A stretch of 64,000 nt of DNA from Apostichopus japonicus (taxonomy: Eukaryota; Echinodermata; Holothuroidea; Aspidochirotida; Stichopodidae), in contig NC_092568.1 in the NCBI RefSeq assembly GCF_037975245.1, forward strand, positions 34,566,501 through 34,630,500, in the 5' to 3' direction. The notes beneath the pieces were generated by a model that saw nothing but the letters and a program-made list of their open reading frames with translations, was not told the DNA's origin and did no database searches. Within the stretch, counting starts at the first letter, position 1; the number at the start of each line of letters is the position of its first letter. Shown piece after piece: positions 12,078-21,274 of this stretch. Position numbers and translations under genes: made by a program.

Positions 12078-12599
12078 ATTTGCTTCTACTTAATGTATTG
12101 TTCAACCAATAACCAGGGTGGTTTGAGGCATGAGAATAAGCCATTGTCATTTGTTTCCCTTAGTAGTTATGGTTGAAATCCTCTGTGAATCTTTCACACT
12201 ATAGATCACTCTATTTGCAAGATATTAGATCCTAAATAATTGTAAGATTATAGCATTTTGTCACCAATTTTTCTACAGTTTTTTTTTTTTTTAAATATTG
12301 GCTAGTTCTGTTGCAACTTATGATTCTATCACATGGTATATGTATTTGAATGTGGTATAATGCTGACAAAATCATTAGAAGTAAACCCTTAGTAGTGCTT
12401 TAAAGAACTGGGTCAGTCACTGTTGCACAATCAATGAAAACTTAGAAAACTAGTTGATATAAAAGAATTTTATTTTTGATCTCATACATACAACAGTCCA
12501 AGTTAAAAGATCAAATATATAAGTTTTGCCTGTATGAAAAAGTTTGGTAGCAATGAACATATGTTTTTCCTAACAATTATTTTGAAATCAAAACTTAAA
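12078..12599. terminator. shared 3' intergenic zone
   Basis: This 522-bp gap separates the stop codons of two converging genes. On the minus strand AATAAA (complement of TTTATT at 12468-12473) lies 127 bp past the stop of the ballast-domain gene and is a good poly(A) signal. The plus gene has only weak AT-rich candidates. A T run of about 14 lies at 12280. Confidence 0.5.
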
Positions 12600-14706
12600 T
12601 CAATCCAAAAGTGGAAGATGGAATCCTCTTCTCTCTTGTCCTTGTTGTGGAGGATAAGCCCGAACAATTGCGCCAACCACGCATCAAGGTAGTGGACTTC
12701 TGTTGTTATGGCCAAGGATCCCCCAATTCCACCTGACTACCTGGCGATATGCAGTATATCTGTAGCGGCTGGAAAAAAATTGGCTTTATATCGCCATTAC
12801 AGTTTTAAGTTCAGAAATGCTACACAACAGACAAATTTATTGGCATAGACTCCTAAAAACCTATGTTACAATGTATTAGCCTAGACAACTATGTATACAA
12901 TATTTTGGCTGGAATCTTTATTGGAAAAAATTTCAAGGTAGTTTCAGTAGTTTTGGAGATTAGAGAAAATGCAAAAGGAGAGTTGGGATGTATCGCCCCT
13001 CTGAAACACGAAGCAAAGATTGGAGTCTGAGGCTACAAACAAAGTAGCAATGATATATTCCTTTTTTTGGGTGAGGGGGGGGGGGTATCCATCTGTGTCT
13101 GATGGCTGAACCTAATAAAATATAGCCAAAGAATGTGTTTTTAAGTTAAGCATTTTGTTTTGAACTATCTTGGAAAGAGATGAATAGATTACCTTTTTAT
13201 GTTTTTCTTTTCATATCAACAATTAACTTGTTTTTGTTGCAGAATATTTATTTATTTGTCCATGTTTTCATTGATTTCAGTTTTAATCTTTAATATAAAA
13301 AAAAGCCAGAGCATCCCTTACCCCTGCTGATCTCTTGTCATCTGTCTCCTATCTCTATTGCAATAGCCAATGTAGGCAACTCTCAACACAAAAGGGCAAA
13401 GTACAATCCTGTCAAATGCTTCGTGCTGTGTGATACAAGCATCAGGGGTATCTGTCTGTTGCATGGTATCCAAAATTGGTTGATATTCTCGACAGCAAAT
13501 GCTTTCTGTCACTGTTTGCATCAAAGTACAGTTACCGCATTGGCACCTAAGAAAGACATAAATGATTTACTTCTTGTGTTGGACGAGAGGTCCATAGTGC
13601 TCACACATTGCTACCCCCAAAAATGATGTAAATAAAAAACTATTTATTTAGGCAGTCACTTGTTAGTATGTGATTAATCACCCCTTTTACAGAAGCATAC
13701 CTTTTAATTGAAGAGTAATTATCATCAAATTATACAACAATTTAATGCAAAAGTAACACTTTTAATACAAGACATGGAAACTTAAGCTGCACAACCAAGA
13801 AATGCCTGCGGGGGTGGGGGTGGTGGAGGGGTGAAAGAAGAGATGGGTTTTTAATATATTAACTAAAATATGTTGTGTTTGCGTTGAAAATTGCCCGGAG
13901 GGGGGGGGGGGGTCCCCGACAGGCCACTTTCATAGTATGTTACCTTTGATGTGTTAACTATTTTAATGATGTGGAGTAAATTTAGAACAAAGATCTGAAC
14001 CATTTTTACAATGAAAGCAATCGTCAATAAACATCAACATTTGTAAACTTATATCCAGGAAACTCCGCGAATCCCTTTTCGAAACCAAGTTTAGGCTTAT
14101 GGTCATATAATTTAGCAGTACTTTCAGGTGAACTTCGATAACGAGGAATGTTCTGAAATACATACAGTAGGCCTATTAAAGTTGTGTTTTACATGTACTT
14201 ACCAATCGTTGAGTTGAAAAAGGATTGCAGTTAGGATAGCACCTATAGTAACTATGTTCAAACGTATTGTTTGCATACGGTCTTGAATACCATTTTGAAA
14301 GGCAATTCAGAGTAGTGCAGCAAAAATGATAAGCCACTGAATTCATTAAAGCCATTCTAAAATTGTTATATACGACCCGGAAGTATAAAATTGAAACGAA
14401 CCAATCAAGAACTTGGAGACGTTCCTGGATTGCCGGATTAACTGCAGCTGGTTCGTCTCTGGGAGGAGCTCCTTCTGGAAGAAGTGGCTCAAATAAATAT
14501 GGATTTGCTCCCTTTTGAGGCACATGAGCTTCGTCTGCATCGTCTCCAACTCCGTCAAGTTCAATGTCATCATTTTCGTTTTCTGATTCATGCTCCGAAG
14601 ATGATGAAGAATCGCTGAAGGGTGAATCTACGCATTCCAATTCAATGTAGCCACCAGCTGGTTCTTCTTCGACTTCAACCTCGGATTCGGATATGTTGGA
14701 GGCCAT
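12600..14706 (-). CDS. P2X7 ballast-domain-like cysteine-rich protein, 3 exons
   Basis: Exons on the minus strand: 14706-14402, 13546-13322 and 12768-12600, with GT-AG introns and matching phases, 233 codons including the stop. The start is MASNISESEVEVEEEP. Residues 1-80 are acidic and Ser-rich, then NPYLFEPLLPEG, and RLQVLDW joined by splicing to CQCGNC. Next come SICCRE, DACITQHEAF, RYRYTAYRQ, WNWGILG, and a CVV...AYPPQQG...GFHLP end. The WCxCGxC, CC and CITxH arrangement is that of the zinc-coordinating C-terminal ballast domain of P2X7, which occurs as stand-alone, very multicopy proteins in invertebrates and fish. There are no membrane segments, so this is not a receptor. Odd point: an in-frame TGA at 12686-12684, where relatives usually have the residue before Cys in a PxC block, would remove the last 28 residues. 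It may be a pseudogene, an allele or an assembly error. Confidence 0.75.
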
Positions 14707-15196
14707 GTTTAGCGCAGTAGGCAGGGACGTAGCTAAGGCCTGATGATTGGGGGGGGGGGGGTGTAGTGGCTGAAATTCCAACTGGATGGGTTTTGGAGCC
14801 AGAAAATTCCGACTGCTGCCTTGTACCCCCCCCCCCCCCCCACCACCGCACTAATCGTCAACGATACGGTCAGTGTCAGTCAGACACCCCATCTTTCGCG
14901 ACTGCACTTATGTTCCGATTTTTTCGATACATTTGTACCTTATGGGGCAAAGTTTTTGCTTATGTTGATGGCACTTTTAAGCTTCCATAGATTAGCATTG
15001 GCGTTTTAATTGTATACCATAGAGACAATATATATCCTAACGACGTAGCCTGAAAGAGGGAACACATTTTGCGATTGTTACGGGGGAGGGGTCTAAGAGG
15101 AGGGGTGTCCCCCCCCTCTTTGAGATATTTTTGAACAATTGAAGGTCCTTAGATGCGATCTGGTGCAATTTGTTGCCAGTTTCATCGTTATCATAT
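14707..15196. other. repeat-rich gap with G and C runs
   Basis: Holds CAGGGACGTAGCTA (about 14722), a G run at 14749-14761, a C run at about 14826-14841 and GACGTAGCC (15040). CAGGG(A/G)CGTAGC words recur at 15449 and, inverted, at 38526 and 38630. They look like ends of decayed MITEs. No gene is supported. Confidence 0.4.
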
Positions 15197-15441
15197 GATA
15201 TCATATTATCAGCAGATTTTGTTTTCCTGCATATCTGGCTATATTACAAAATATGAAAGTTTATATTGTCCATCAGTTAAGTTCGTCAAATGTATTAAAG
15301 TCCAGACATTGGACTATAAACAAGAATCATCCTACTGGAAAAATTGTAAAAGAGTACTATGTTTGTCTTTCTGATATATTATGTAAAAGAACATGTAAAA
15401 GAATTCAAACAGGAAACAAAATCTGCTGATAATATGATATC
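15197..15441. repeat. foldback repeat with 32-bp arms
   Basis: The left arm at 15197-15229 (starts GATATCATATTATCAGCAGA) is matched almost perfectly, inverted, at 15410-15441. About 180 bp lie between. This is the layout of a short inverted-repeat MITE. A CAGGGGCGTAGCCAG word starts 8 bp beyond the right arm. Confidence 0.7.
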
Positions 15442-15910
15442 CGTGATCAGGGGCGTAGCCAGTATGTAGCACTGTAGGCCCGGGCCTAGACTTTTTTTGG
15501 CCAAGTTATCTTTTTTAAAAACACCCATACTTCAAATCCATAAGCTTGCTGGACGAGTTTAAGAGTCCAGACAGGAATAACTATTGAAATGAACGTAGCA
15601 AAGAATATGGCTAAATTAGGTGACCTAGTCTTCTAATTTAGGCTGTCATCTATCGCATGCCGTTTCATTCAACACTCTACCCGCCGAAAAAGTCTAGAAT
15701 CCGATCTTGTCAGTTTTTTTAACATCTAGTTAAGAACCCGTTCACGCAGATAATATTTCAGTTGAGAAAACAGTTGAGAAATTTGCATCAGATGGCAATC
15801 GTCGGATAGCTCTCGCCTTCTCTAATATTAGGCTAACTTAAACATTTACAGTTGTATCAAAGACAATTACTGGCTATAGTTGTATCAAAGACATTTCTGG
15901 CCTATCTATA

Positions 15911-16025
15911 CCCAGTAAGCAAAATCCCGCGGGCCGCCGGTGGCCATAGGCGGCTCATTAGCGGCCATAGCGGCCGCGGCCAGCCGGCAGAGGACCACTG
16001 ATGGACCGCTGAGGGTTGTATACAT
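15911..16025 (+). repeat. left GC-rich subterminal region of element A
   Basis: About 115 bp, very GC-rich, with GGCCGCCGGTGGCC, GCGGCCATAGCGGCC and GGACCACTGATGGACCGC. These words are the complement of motifs in the right end at 29048-29317, as expected for inverted terminal sequence. Confidence 0.55.
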
Positions 16026-17597
16026 CGGGGCAATGCTTTGAAAATTGCATCATGGGTAACTGCCATGATTGGCGCCAAGATTGTACTTTTTAGTTTTTCG
16101 TTGTAATGCGCAGACAGACTGGCAGATATAGGCGCTACCGTACTGTTGTACGTGAAGGCAGTGAAGAATCGCTCGTATTTCGCGTTCACGTAAAAAGCAC
16201 TCTCCGTCTTGACAAAACAAAAGGTATATGTGACCAAATAAACGTAATTATAGTAGTCTAAAAACTATTTTTGTCAACATTTATTAGTTGCTAGAAACGT
16301 AAGCTGGCATTTAGAAGAAATAAATAATGTCATTCGCTTTGAGCCTTGGTAAGCGTAACGTTAGGCTAGGTTAGGCCCCTACTCCATAGGTTGCACATAA
16401 CGTAGGCTATGCACATCCAGTGCACTATTTTGGCTAAAGTCAACAGGCCTAGCATTTAGTGTGCGGTGACGGTTTACGTAGCCTATGTGTTAGTCGCCAA
16501 GTGTATGTAGTTTGTAGCCTAGTATAGGCCTAACATGTTTTGTTTTTTTAAGGTTTAAATTATAAGGCGTAGGCCTACCTACTATATTATGTTTCGTTGT
16601 GACTATTCCTACGAAAATTTTAGCATGAATAGGCCTAGGCCCAAAGTGTTATTTCAAAAACCTGAGACCTAGCCTATGTTTAATTTTGTATTGCACACAA
16701 TGACACAAACGTATATATATAAATTGCATGTGCACTAAAGTTTGTTCTTACACTGTCAGAAAACTCCTGACAAAATAGAGCATGCAATTTAAATTTATAT
16801 GATTTAACTAGCCTAGAGCCAAAAATTTAGACAACGTCAAAAGCGAATGTTGCCAATTTGATTGCAAATGCTTCTTGGATAAAATAGTAATATTAATAAT
16901 GGATGGTTTTAGCAAGGGAAAAAACTTTTCATGGAATAAGCAAGGATTAGATAAAGCTACAGTACATAATCTGTCCAGCTCTCCTTACTAATGAGCACAT
17001 GCTAGTATGCAGCTGGGCTCGAAATTAACGGTCGTCTGCTGGTCCCTGACAAGTGATTTTGGCTGGGACAATCATTATTTATTTTCTGGTTGTCAGCGGC
17101 ACAACCACTTGCCTACCTACGCACTTACGCTAACAAACAACAAGCCTAAAAAACATACACAGGGCTCGACATTAACGATTGCCCGGGGCAAGTAAAACAC
17201 ACGACTGAGCAAGCTCTCTCTTATTCTCAATTGCCCGAATGGGCAAGTGGTAACTCCGTTTGAAAAAAGGAACGATACATTACGAAACATTGAATCAACA
17301 TCGACAGCAATCAAAAATATTCACACTGCATATATAGCAGCGCCCCTCGAATGTACATTAATTTTATTCTTATAAATGCAAGTGGTAGTGATATGTGTTG
17401 TAACGATTTGTGAACCACTTAACGCATGCTTTATCACAAATTATGTATAACAACAAACAATGGCTGTTAACGCTTAGCGAGACCAAATATCATCATTCGC
17501 GAAATTGTGTATAGCATCCGTATATTTTGCAATAATAAAATTTTAGCACAATACTTTCGGATGTGATAGAGAATCGCGGTAAGTAACGAATCAGAAT
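16026..17597. other. element A 5' non-coding part
   Basis: AT-rich with many AGGCCTA words and no supported gene. Two repeats of GGGCTCGA(A/C)ATTAACG occur at 17016 and 17162, each followed by a GCCC/GGGCAAGT block; they look like decayed copies of one short repeat. Confidence 0.4.
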
Positions 17598-17986
17598 CAG
17601 TGGCAGAGCGTCCATACAGTCGGGGGGGGCGGGGCGGATGCCCCCCCTGACGGACTCAAATGGACTGCTGGCGCCCTTTTCAGCTTTTTACTACTTTTCA
17701 CTTATTCGCGATCGATTATTGACTTTTTTATTGCGCTCTCATCTACCTATTGACATTTGTCACATTTTGTTGGTGTAATTTTCTGACAAAATGGCGATGA
17801 CACCTATTTATTCTTCATTTATCTGCAAATTAGCAAGGCCCGGGAAGGGTCATTTCCTGCTATCTAGGGAGTATCTTTACTCAAAAAATGTGTGTACGCT
17901 CTGCGTCAACCTGTGGTGGCGCTCCGCTTAGTGCCAAAAGCGACCATTCTCGCCCCCTCTGACCAATACCCCTAGCTCCGCCACTG
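17598..17986. mobile_element. hAT-type MITE, copy 1 (389 bp)
   Basis: Begins CAGTGGCAGAGCGTCC and ends CTAGCTCCGCCACTG, an imperfect terminal inverted repeat. It is flanked on both sides by the perfect 8-bp duplication ATCAGAAT (17590-17597 and 17987-17994). Eight-base duplications with CAGTGG-like ends are the mark of hAT-superfamily non-autonomous elements. A close copy lies at 56458-56840 and a fragment at 29508-29604. Confidence 0.9.
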
Positions 17987-18129
17987 ATCAGAATGGTCGA
18001 TCTATATCTAACATGGGCACACACACATGTTTGCAACACTTGATTATGCTACAAAATCTGTGATTGGCTGGTGAAAACAGATATATTTTGTAGGCCCAGC
18101 AAATAATATTGACACATAAACTGGCAATT

Positions 18130-18548
18130 TTTGGTGCTTAAAAAAAAATATACCAAAATGCTAAACATATATTGTTGGTTGTACACAAAACTTGGTACAT
18201 TTAGTGGCAACAATTTTGAAGGTCATATGGAGGTCATTTAAGGTCAAATTTATAAACATTGTTGGATCTACATGAAACTTGGTACATATAGGTAACATTT
18301 AGTGGCAAAAATTTTGATGGTCATATGGAGGTCATTTGAGGTCAAATTTCTAAAAATTATTGGATCTACATGAAACTTGGTATATATAAGTAACATTTAG
18401 TGGCAAAAATTGTGATGGTCATATGGAGGTCATTTGAGGTCAAATTTCTAAACATTGTTGGATCTACATGAAACTTGGTACATATATGGTAACATTTAGT
18501 GGCGAAAATTTGGATGGTCATATGGAGGTCAAATTACTGAACATTGTT
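18130..18548 (+). repeat. 98-bp tandem units with AGGTCA direct repeats
   Basis: Four units of about 98 bp carry TACATGAAACTTGGTA, AACATTTAGTGGCAA and GGTCATATGGAGGTCA. At 18220, 18231 and 18241 the hexamers AGGTCA are spaced 5 and 4 bp apart, i.e. DR5 followed by DR4. It is a relative of the 7310 repeat with a different unit length. Confidence 0.75.
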
Positions 18549-18562
18549 GGATGTGTCATAAT

Positions 18563-18970
18563 CAGGGATGTATTAGTCTTACGTATTTATACGGAAATCC
18601 ATTTTTTTTTAATTCCAATAAAGTTCCACAAAATTGAACGAATATCAAATACACAACGTGGCAAAACATGCCTGGCCCGTTGCAGCAAGCTAACTTCAAT
18701 TTTCACTCATCGATCAACCAAAATACCATTTCCTGTTACACATCGCATTGCACTGTACAACATTGTGCCATGTGAACATCGTTGCGTACGTGCGAACTTC
18801 AAATCGCCATAGCTCATTTCTGTCCTTGAAAAACCTTGCCTAATTCACGTTGATTGGACTGCTAATTAATATCTTCGTAACTGCTGGTGCTCGACATAAG
18901 TTTCAAATTAACGCTTGTGATATTTTGAATAGTTTTCCGGGTTTTTTTTGGGGCTGCACTTACATCCCTG
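18563..18970. mobile_element. MITE with CAGGGATGTA ends (408 bp)
   Basis: Left end CAGGGATGTA, right end TACATCCCTG (perfect 10-bp inverted repeat), flanked by CATAAT on both sides (18557-18562 and 18971-18976; the repeat extends to 7 of 8 bases if shifted by one). It lies immediately upstream of the element A transposase, only 33 bp before its ATG, and must have inserted after element A formed. A short open frame inside it is not a gene. Confidence 0.75.
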
Positions 18971-19003
18971 CATAATCTATTTTTTACTTATAGATTGTCT
19001 AAC

Positions 19004-21088
19004 ATGGATATCTGTCTAAGCAATCGACAAAAGCGCAGACGGATTGTAGCCGAAGTTAATCGCCACATCAATAGCTTGACAGAGTCAGTTCATATTGATG
19101 TGGAAACAGATGTACCCATTGAACCAGATATATATCAACAGCATAACTTGGAATATGATTCATGTGCCGCCCACCCCAGTCCAGTGTCTGAGCAAGCGCA
19201 CCTACCACCTGTTGCTCATAACTTGCATGGGGAACAGGAACATGTTCAATGTAATGATTCAGGATCAGACGTTGAGCATGAAGTACATGTACCAGCATCG
19301 GACCAGAGTTCCGATCATTCTGATGATCACTTGGCACCACCATTTCATTCTTCATCAGCATCTAGTGACTCCAACAATGAAACCGATTTGAAGGAGGAGT
19401 TAGTTCAGTGGGCAAACAATCATAACATTACACACACTGCAATAACTGATTTATTAAAGGTCCTTAAAAAATACCACCCAGAGTTACCTAAGCAGCCCAG
19501 AACACTCTTAGACACAAGTACCACTTATACAACTGTGTCTCTTTCTGGAGGACAATATTATCACTTTGGGGTGAAAGCAGGAGTAGTGGCCAAGCTACCT
19601 CAAATGGCCAATGTTGCAGAGTATCAGGAACTAACGATTCAGGTTAATATTGATGGTCTTCCTCTATTCAAGAGCTCGAATGCTCAATTCTGGCCAATAT
19701 TGGGCATGCTAACAAATTGTGACTTGAAAAAACCCTTTCTTATCGGCCTTTTTTATGGTCTAACAAAACCAGACGACCTTCATTTTCTGGATGAGTTTGT
19801 TGCAGAAGCAAAGAAATTACAAAGTGATGGGTTCATGTATAATGAACAACACCTAACTATCAAAATATCAGCAATAGTTTGTGATACTCCGGCCCGTGCA
19901 CTCATCAAAAATATAAAGGGACACAGTGGGTATTATGGCTGTGATAAATGTATCCAACGTGGACTTTGGCTAGAGAAAGTCACATTTCCTCAAACCAATG
20001 CAAATCTGCGGACCAATGCTTCTTTCATTGCCATGACGAATAAAGAACATCACCTGGGTCCAACCCCACTCTCTGAATTAAACATTGGAATGATTACTGC
20101 ATTTCCTGCAGATTATATGCATCTTGTTTGTTTGGGTGTTATGAGACGTTTATTAAAATTTTGGACAAAGGGTCCACTGAGAACAAGGTTAGGACCAAGA
20201 GTTGTTAAGGCAATATCAGTCAAATGTCTAGGGCTCCGCACCTACATCCCTTCTGAATTTGCACGGAAACCAAGAGATTTAAAAGACATTGATCGATGGA
20301 AGGCCACTGAATTTAGAGAGTTTCTACTGTATACTGGCCCAGTTGCTTTGCTTGGTAGTTTATGTGATGAGTTGTACCACAATTTCATGCTTCTCTCCAT
20401 AGCTATGCTCCTTTTACTCAATCCAAGGTATTGCTTACATTATTGTCAGTATGCTCATGAACTATTGGTTTTATTTGTGCAACATTATGGACAGTTATAC
20501 GGTCAAGATATGATCACATATAATGTACATGGACTGGTCCATCTTTCAGATGAGGTAAAGCGGTTTGGTTCACTGGATAACATCTCATGTTTTCCATTTG
20601 AGAACTACTTAGGACAACTGAAGAGAAAGGTGAGAAAGCCGTCATCACCATTAGAGCAAGTAATTCGCCGTATCTCTGAGCAAAGCCAGTCACATGAAAC
20701 ATCTGTCAAACCATTTGCACTAAGAAAGCCACATTGTGGAGGCCCTATACCAAGGGAAGTCTTAGTGTCTAGCGAATACAAGGAACTTCAGACAAATAAA
20801 TATACATTGAACATTGCAGCAGGTAACAACTGTGTACAAATTGGTAGCCACATTGCACTTGTTCGTAACTTTTGCACAATAGACCAGAATGACTATGTTG
20901 TGTATGAGCGATTTGCACGTAGGGAGGATTTCTTCCAGTATCCATTGCCATCAAGCCATATTGGAGTTTACAAAGTGTCACACTTGTGCAGTATACTTGA
21001 ACATACACTTGTAAGAGACATACTGAAAAAGTATGTCATGCTTCCTCATGGAAATGCATATATAGCTATTCCTCTTCTTCATTGTTGA
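19004..21088 (+). CDS. element A transposase, Transposase_21/CMC-like, 694 aa
   Basis: A single uninterrupted exon. The ATG at 19004 (MDICLSNRQKRRRIV) is chosen; an in-frame TTG nine bases earlier is the only alternative. Residues 1-140 are acidic and Ser/His-rich, probably disordered, after a short basic start. From about residue 150 the fold of the CMC-type transposases follows: NIDGLPLFKSS (D217), VCDTPAR (D293), a zinc-knuckle-like GYYGCDKC, FPADYMHLVCLGVMRRLL (D370), RWKATEFREFLLYTGP, YNVHGLVHL, and FPFENYLGQLKRKVRKP (E533). These acidic residues are the likely DDE set. Length is normal for the family. A poly(A) signal AATAAA at 21144 lies 56 bp past the stop, before the next gene. No stop or frameshift was seen, so the protein looks functional. 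Confidence 0.85.
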   Translation: MDICLSNRQKRRRIVAEVNRHINSLTESVHIDVETDVPIEPDIYQQHNLEYDSCAAHPSPVSEQAHLPPVAHNLHGEQEHVQCNDSGSDVEHEVHVPASDQSSDHSDDHLAPPFHSSSASSDSNNETDLKEELVQWANNHNITHTAITDLLKVLKKYHPELPKQPRTLLDTSTTYTTVSLSGGQYYHFGVKAGVVAKLPQMANVAEYQELTIQVNIDGLPLFKSSNAQFWPILGMLTNCDLKKPFLIGLFYGLTKPDDLHFLDEFVAEAKKLQSDGFMYNEQHLTIKISAIVCDTPARALIKNIKGHSGYYGCDKCIQRGLWLEKVTFPQTNANLRTNASFIAMTNKEHHLGPTPLSELNIGMITAFPADYMHLVCLGVMRRLLKFWTKGPLRTRLGPRVVKAISVKCLGLRTYIPSEFARKPRDLKDIDRWKATEFREFLLYTGPVALLGSLCDELYHNFMLLSIAMLLLLNPRYCLHYCQYAHELLVLFVQHYGQLYGQDMITYNVHGLVHLSDEVKRFGSLDNISCFPFENYLGQLKRKVRKPSSPLEQVIRRISEQSQSHETSVKPFALRKPHCGGPIPREVLVSSEYKELQTNKYTLNIAAGNNCVQIGSHIALVRNFCTIDQNDYVVYERFARREDFFQYPLPSSHIGVYKVSHLCSILEHTLVRDILKKYVMLPHGNAYIAIPLLHC

Positions 21089-21274
21089 ACATTAGATGAC
21101 GGTTCTCTACTGTGAATGCTGTGCACCTACTGCAGGATGTTTGAATAAAAACTAATTAGCACAGTACTGTAAAGGGCAGGAATTGTAACTTCATATACAC
21201 TCTGAAAGTTTCCATTGGATTTGTAATGGACCTTTACCATACTATGGTTTTTTGTTGATCCCTTCTAGTACAGT

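Noticed and set aside
12600-14706. P2X7 receptor gene
   Set aside because: Only the cysteine-rich C-terminal-type domain is present; there is no channel ectodomain or transmembrane segment.
17598-17986. A possible exon with GGTGGCGCTCCGCTTAG shared between two loci
   Set aside because: The shared sequence is the hAT-type MITE, shown by its ends and 8-bp duplication.
18468-18812. 114-residue open frame upstream of the element A transposase
   Set aside because: It starts in the AGGTCA tandem units and runs into a MITE; no shared phase with the transposase and no motif.
19068-19391. Open frames on both strands inside the transposase start
   Set aside because: Shadows of the long coding frame in other frames.
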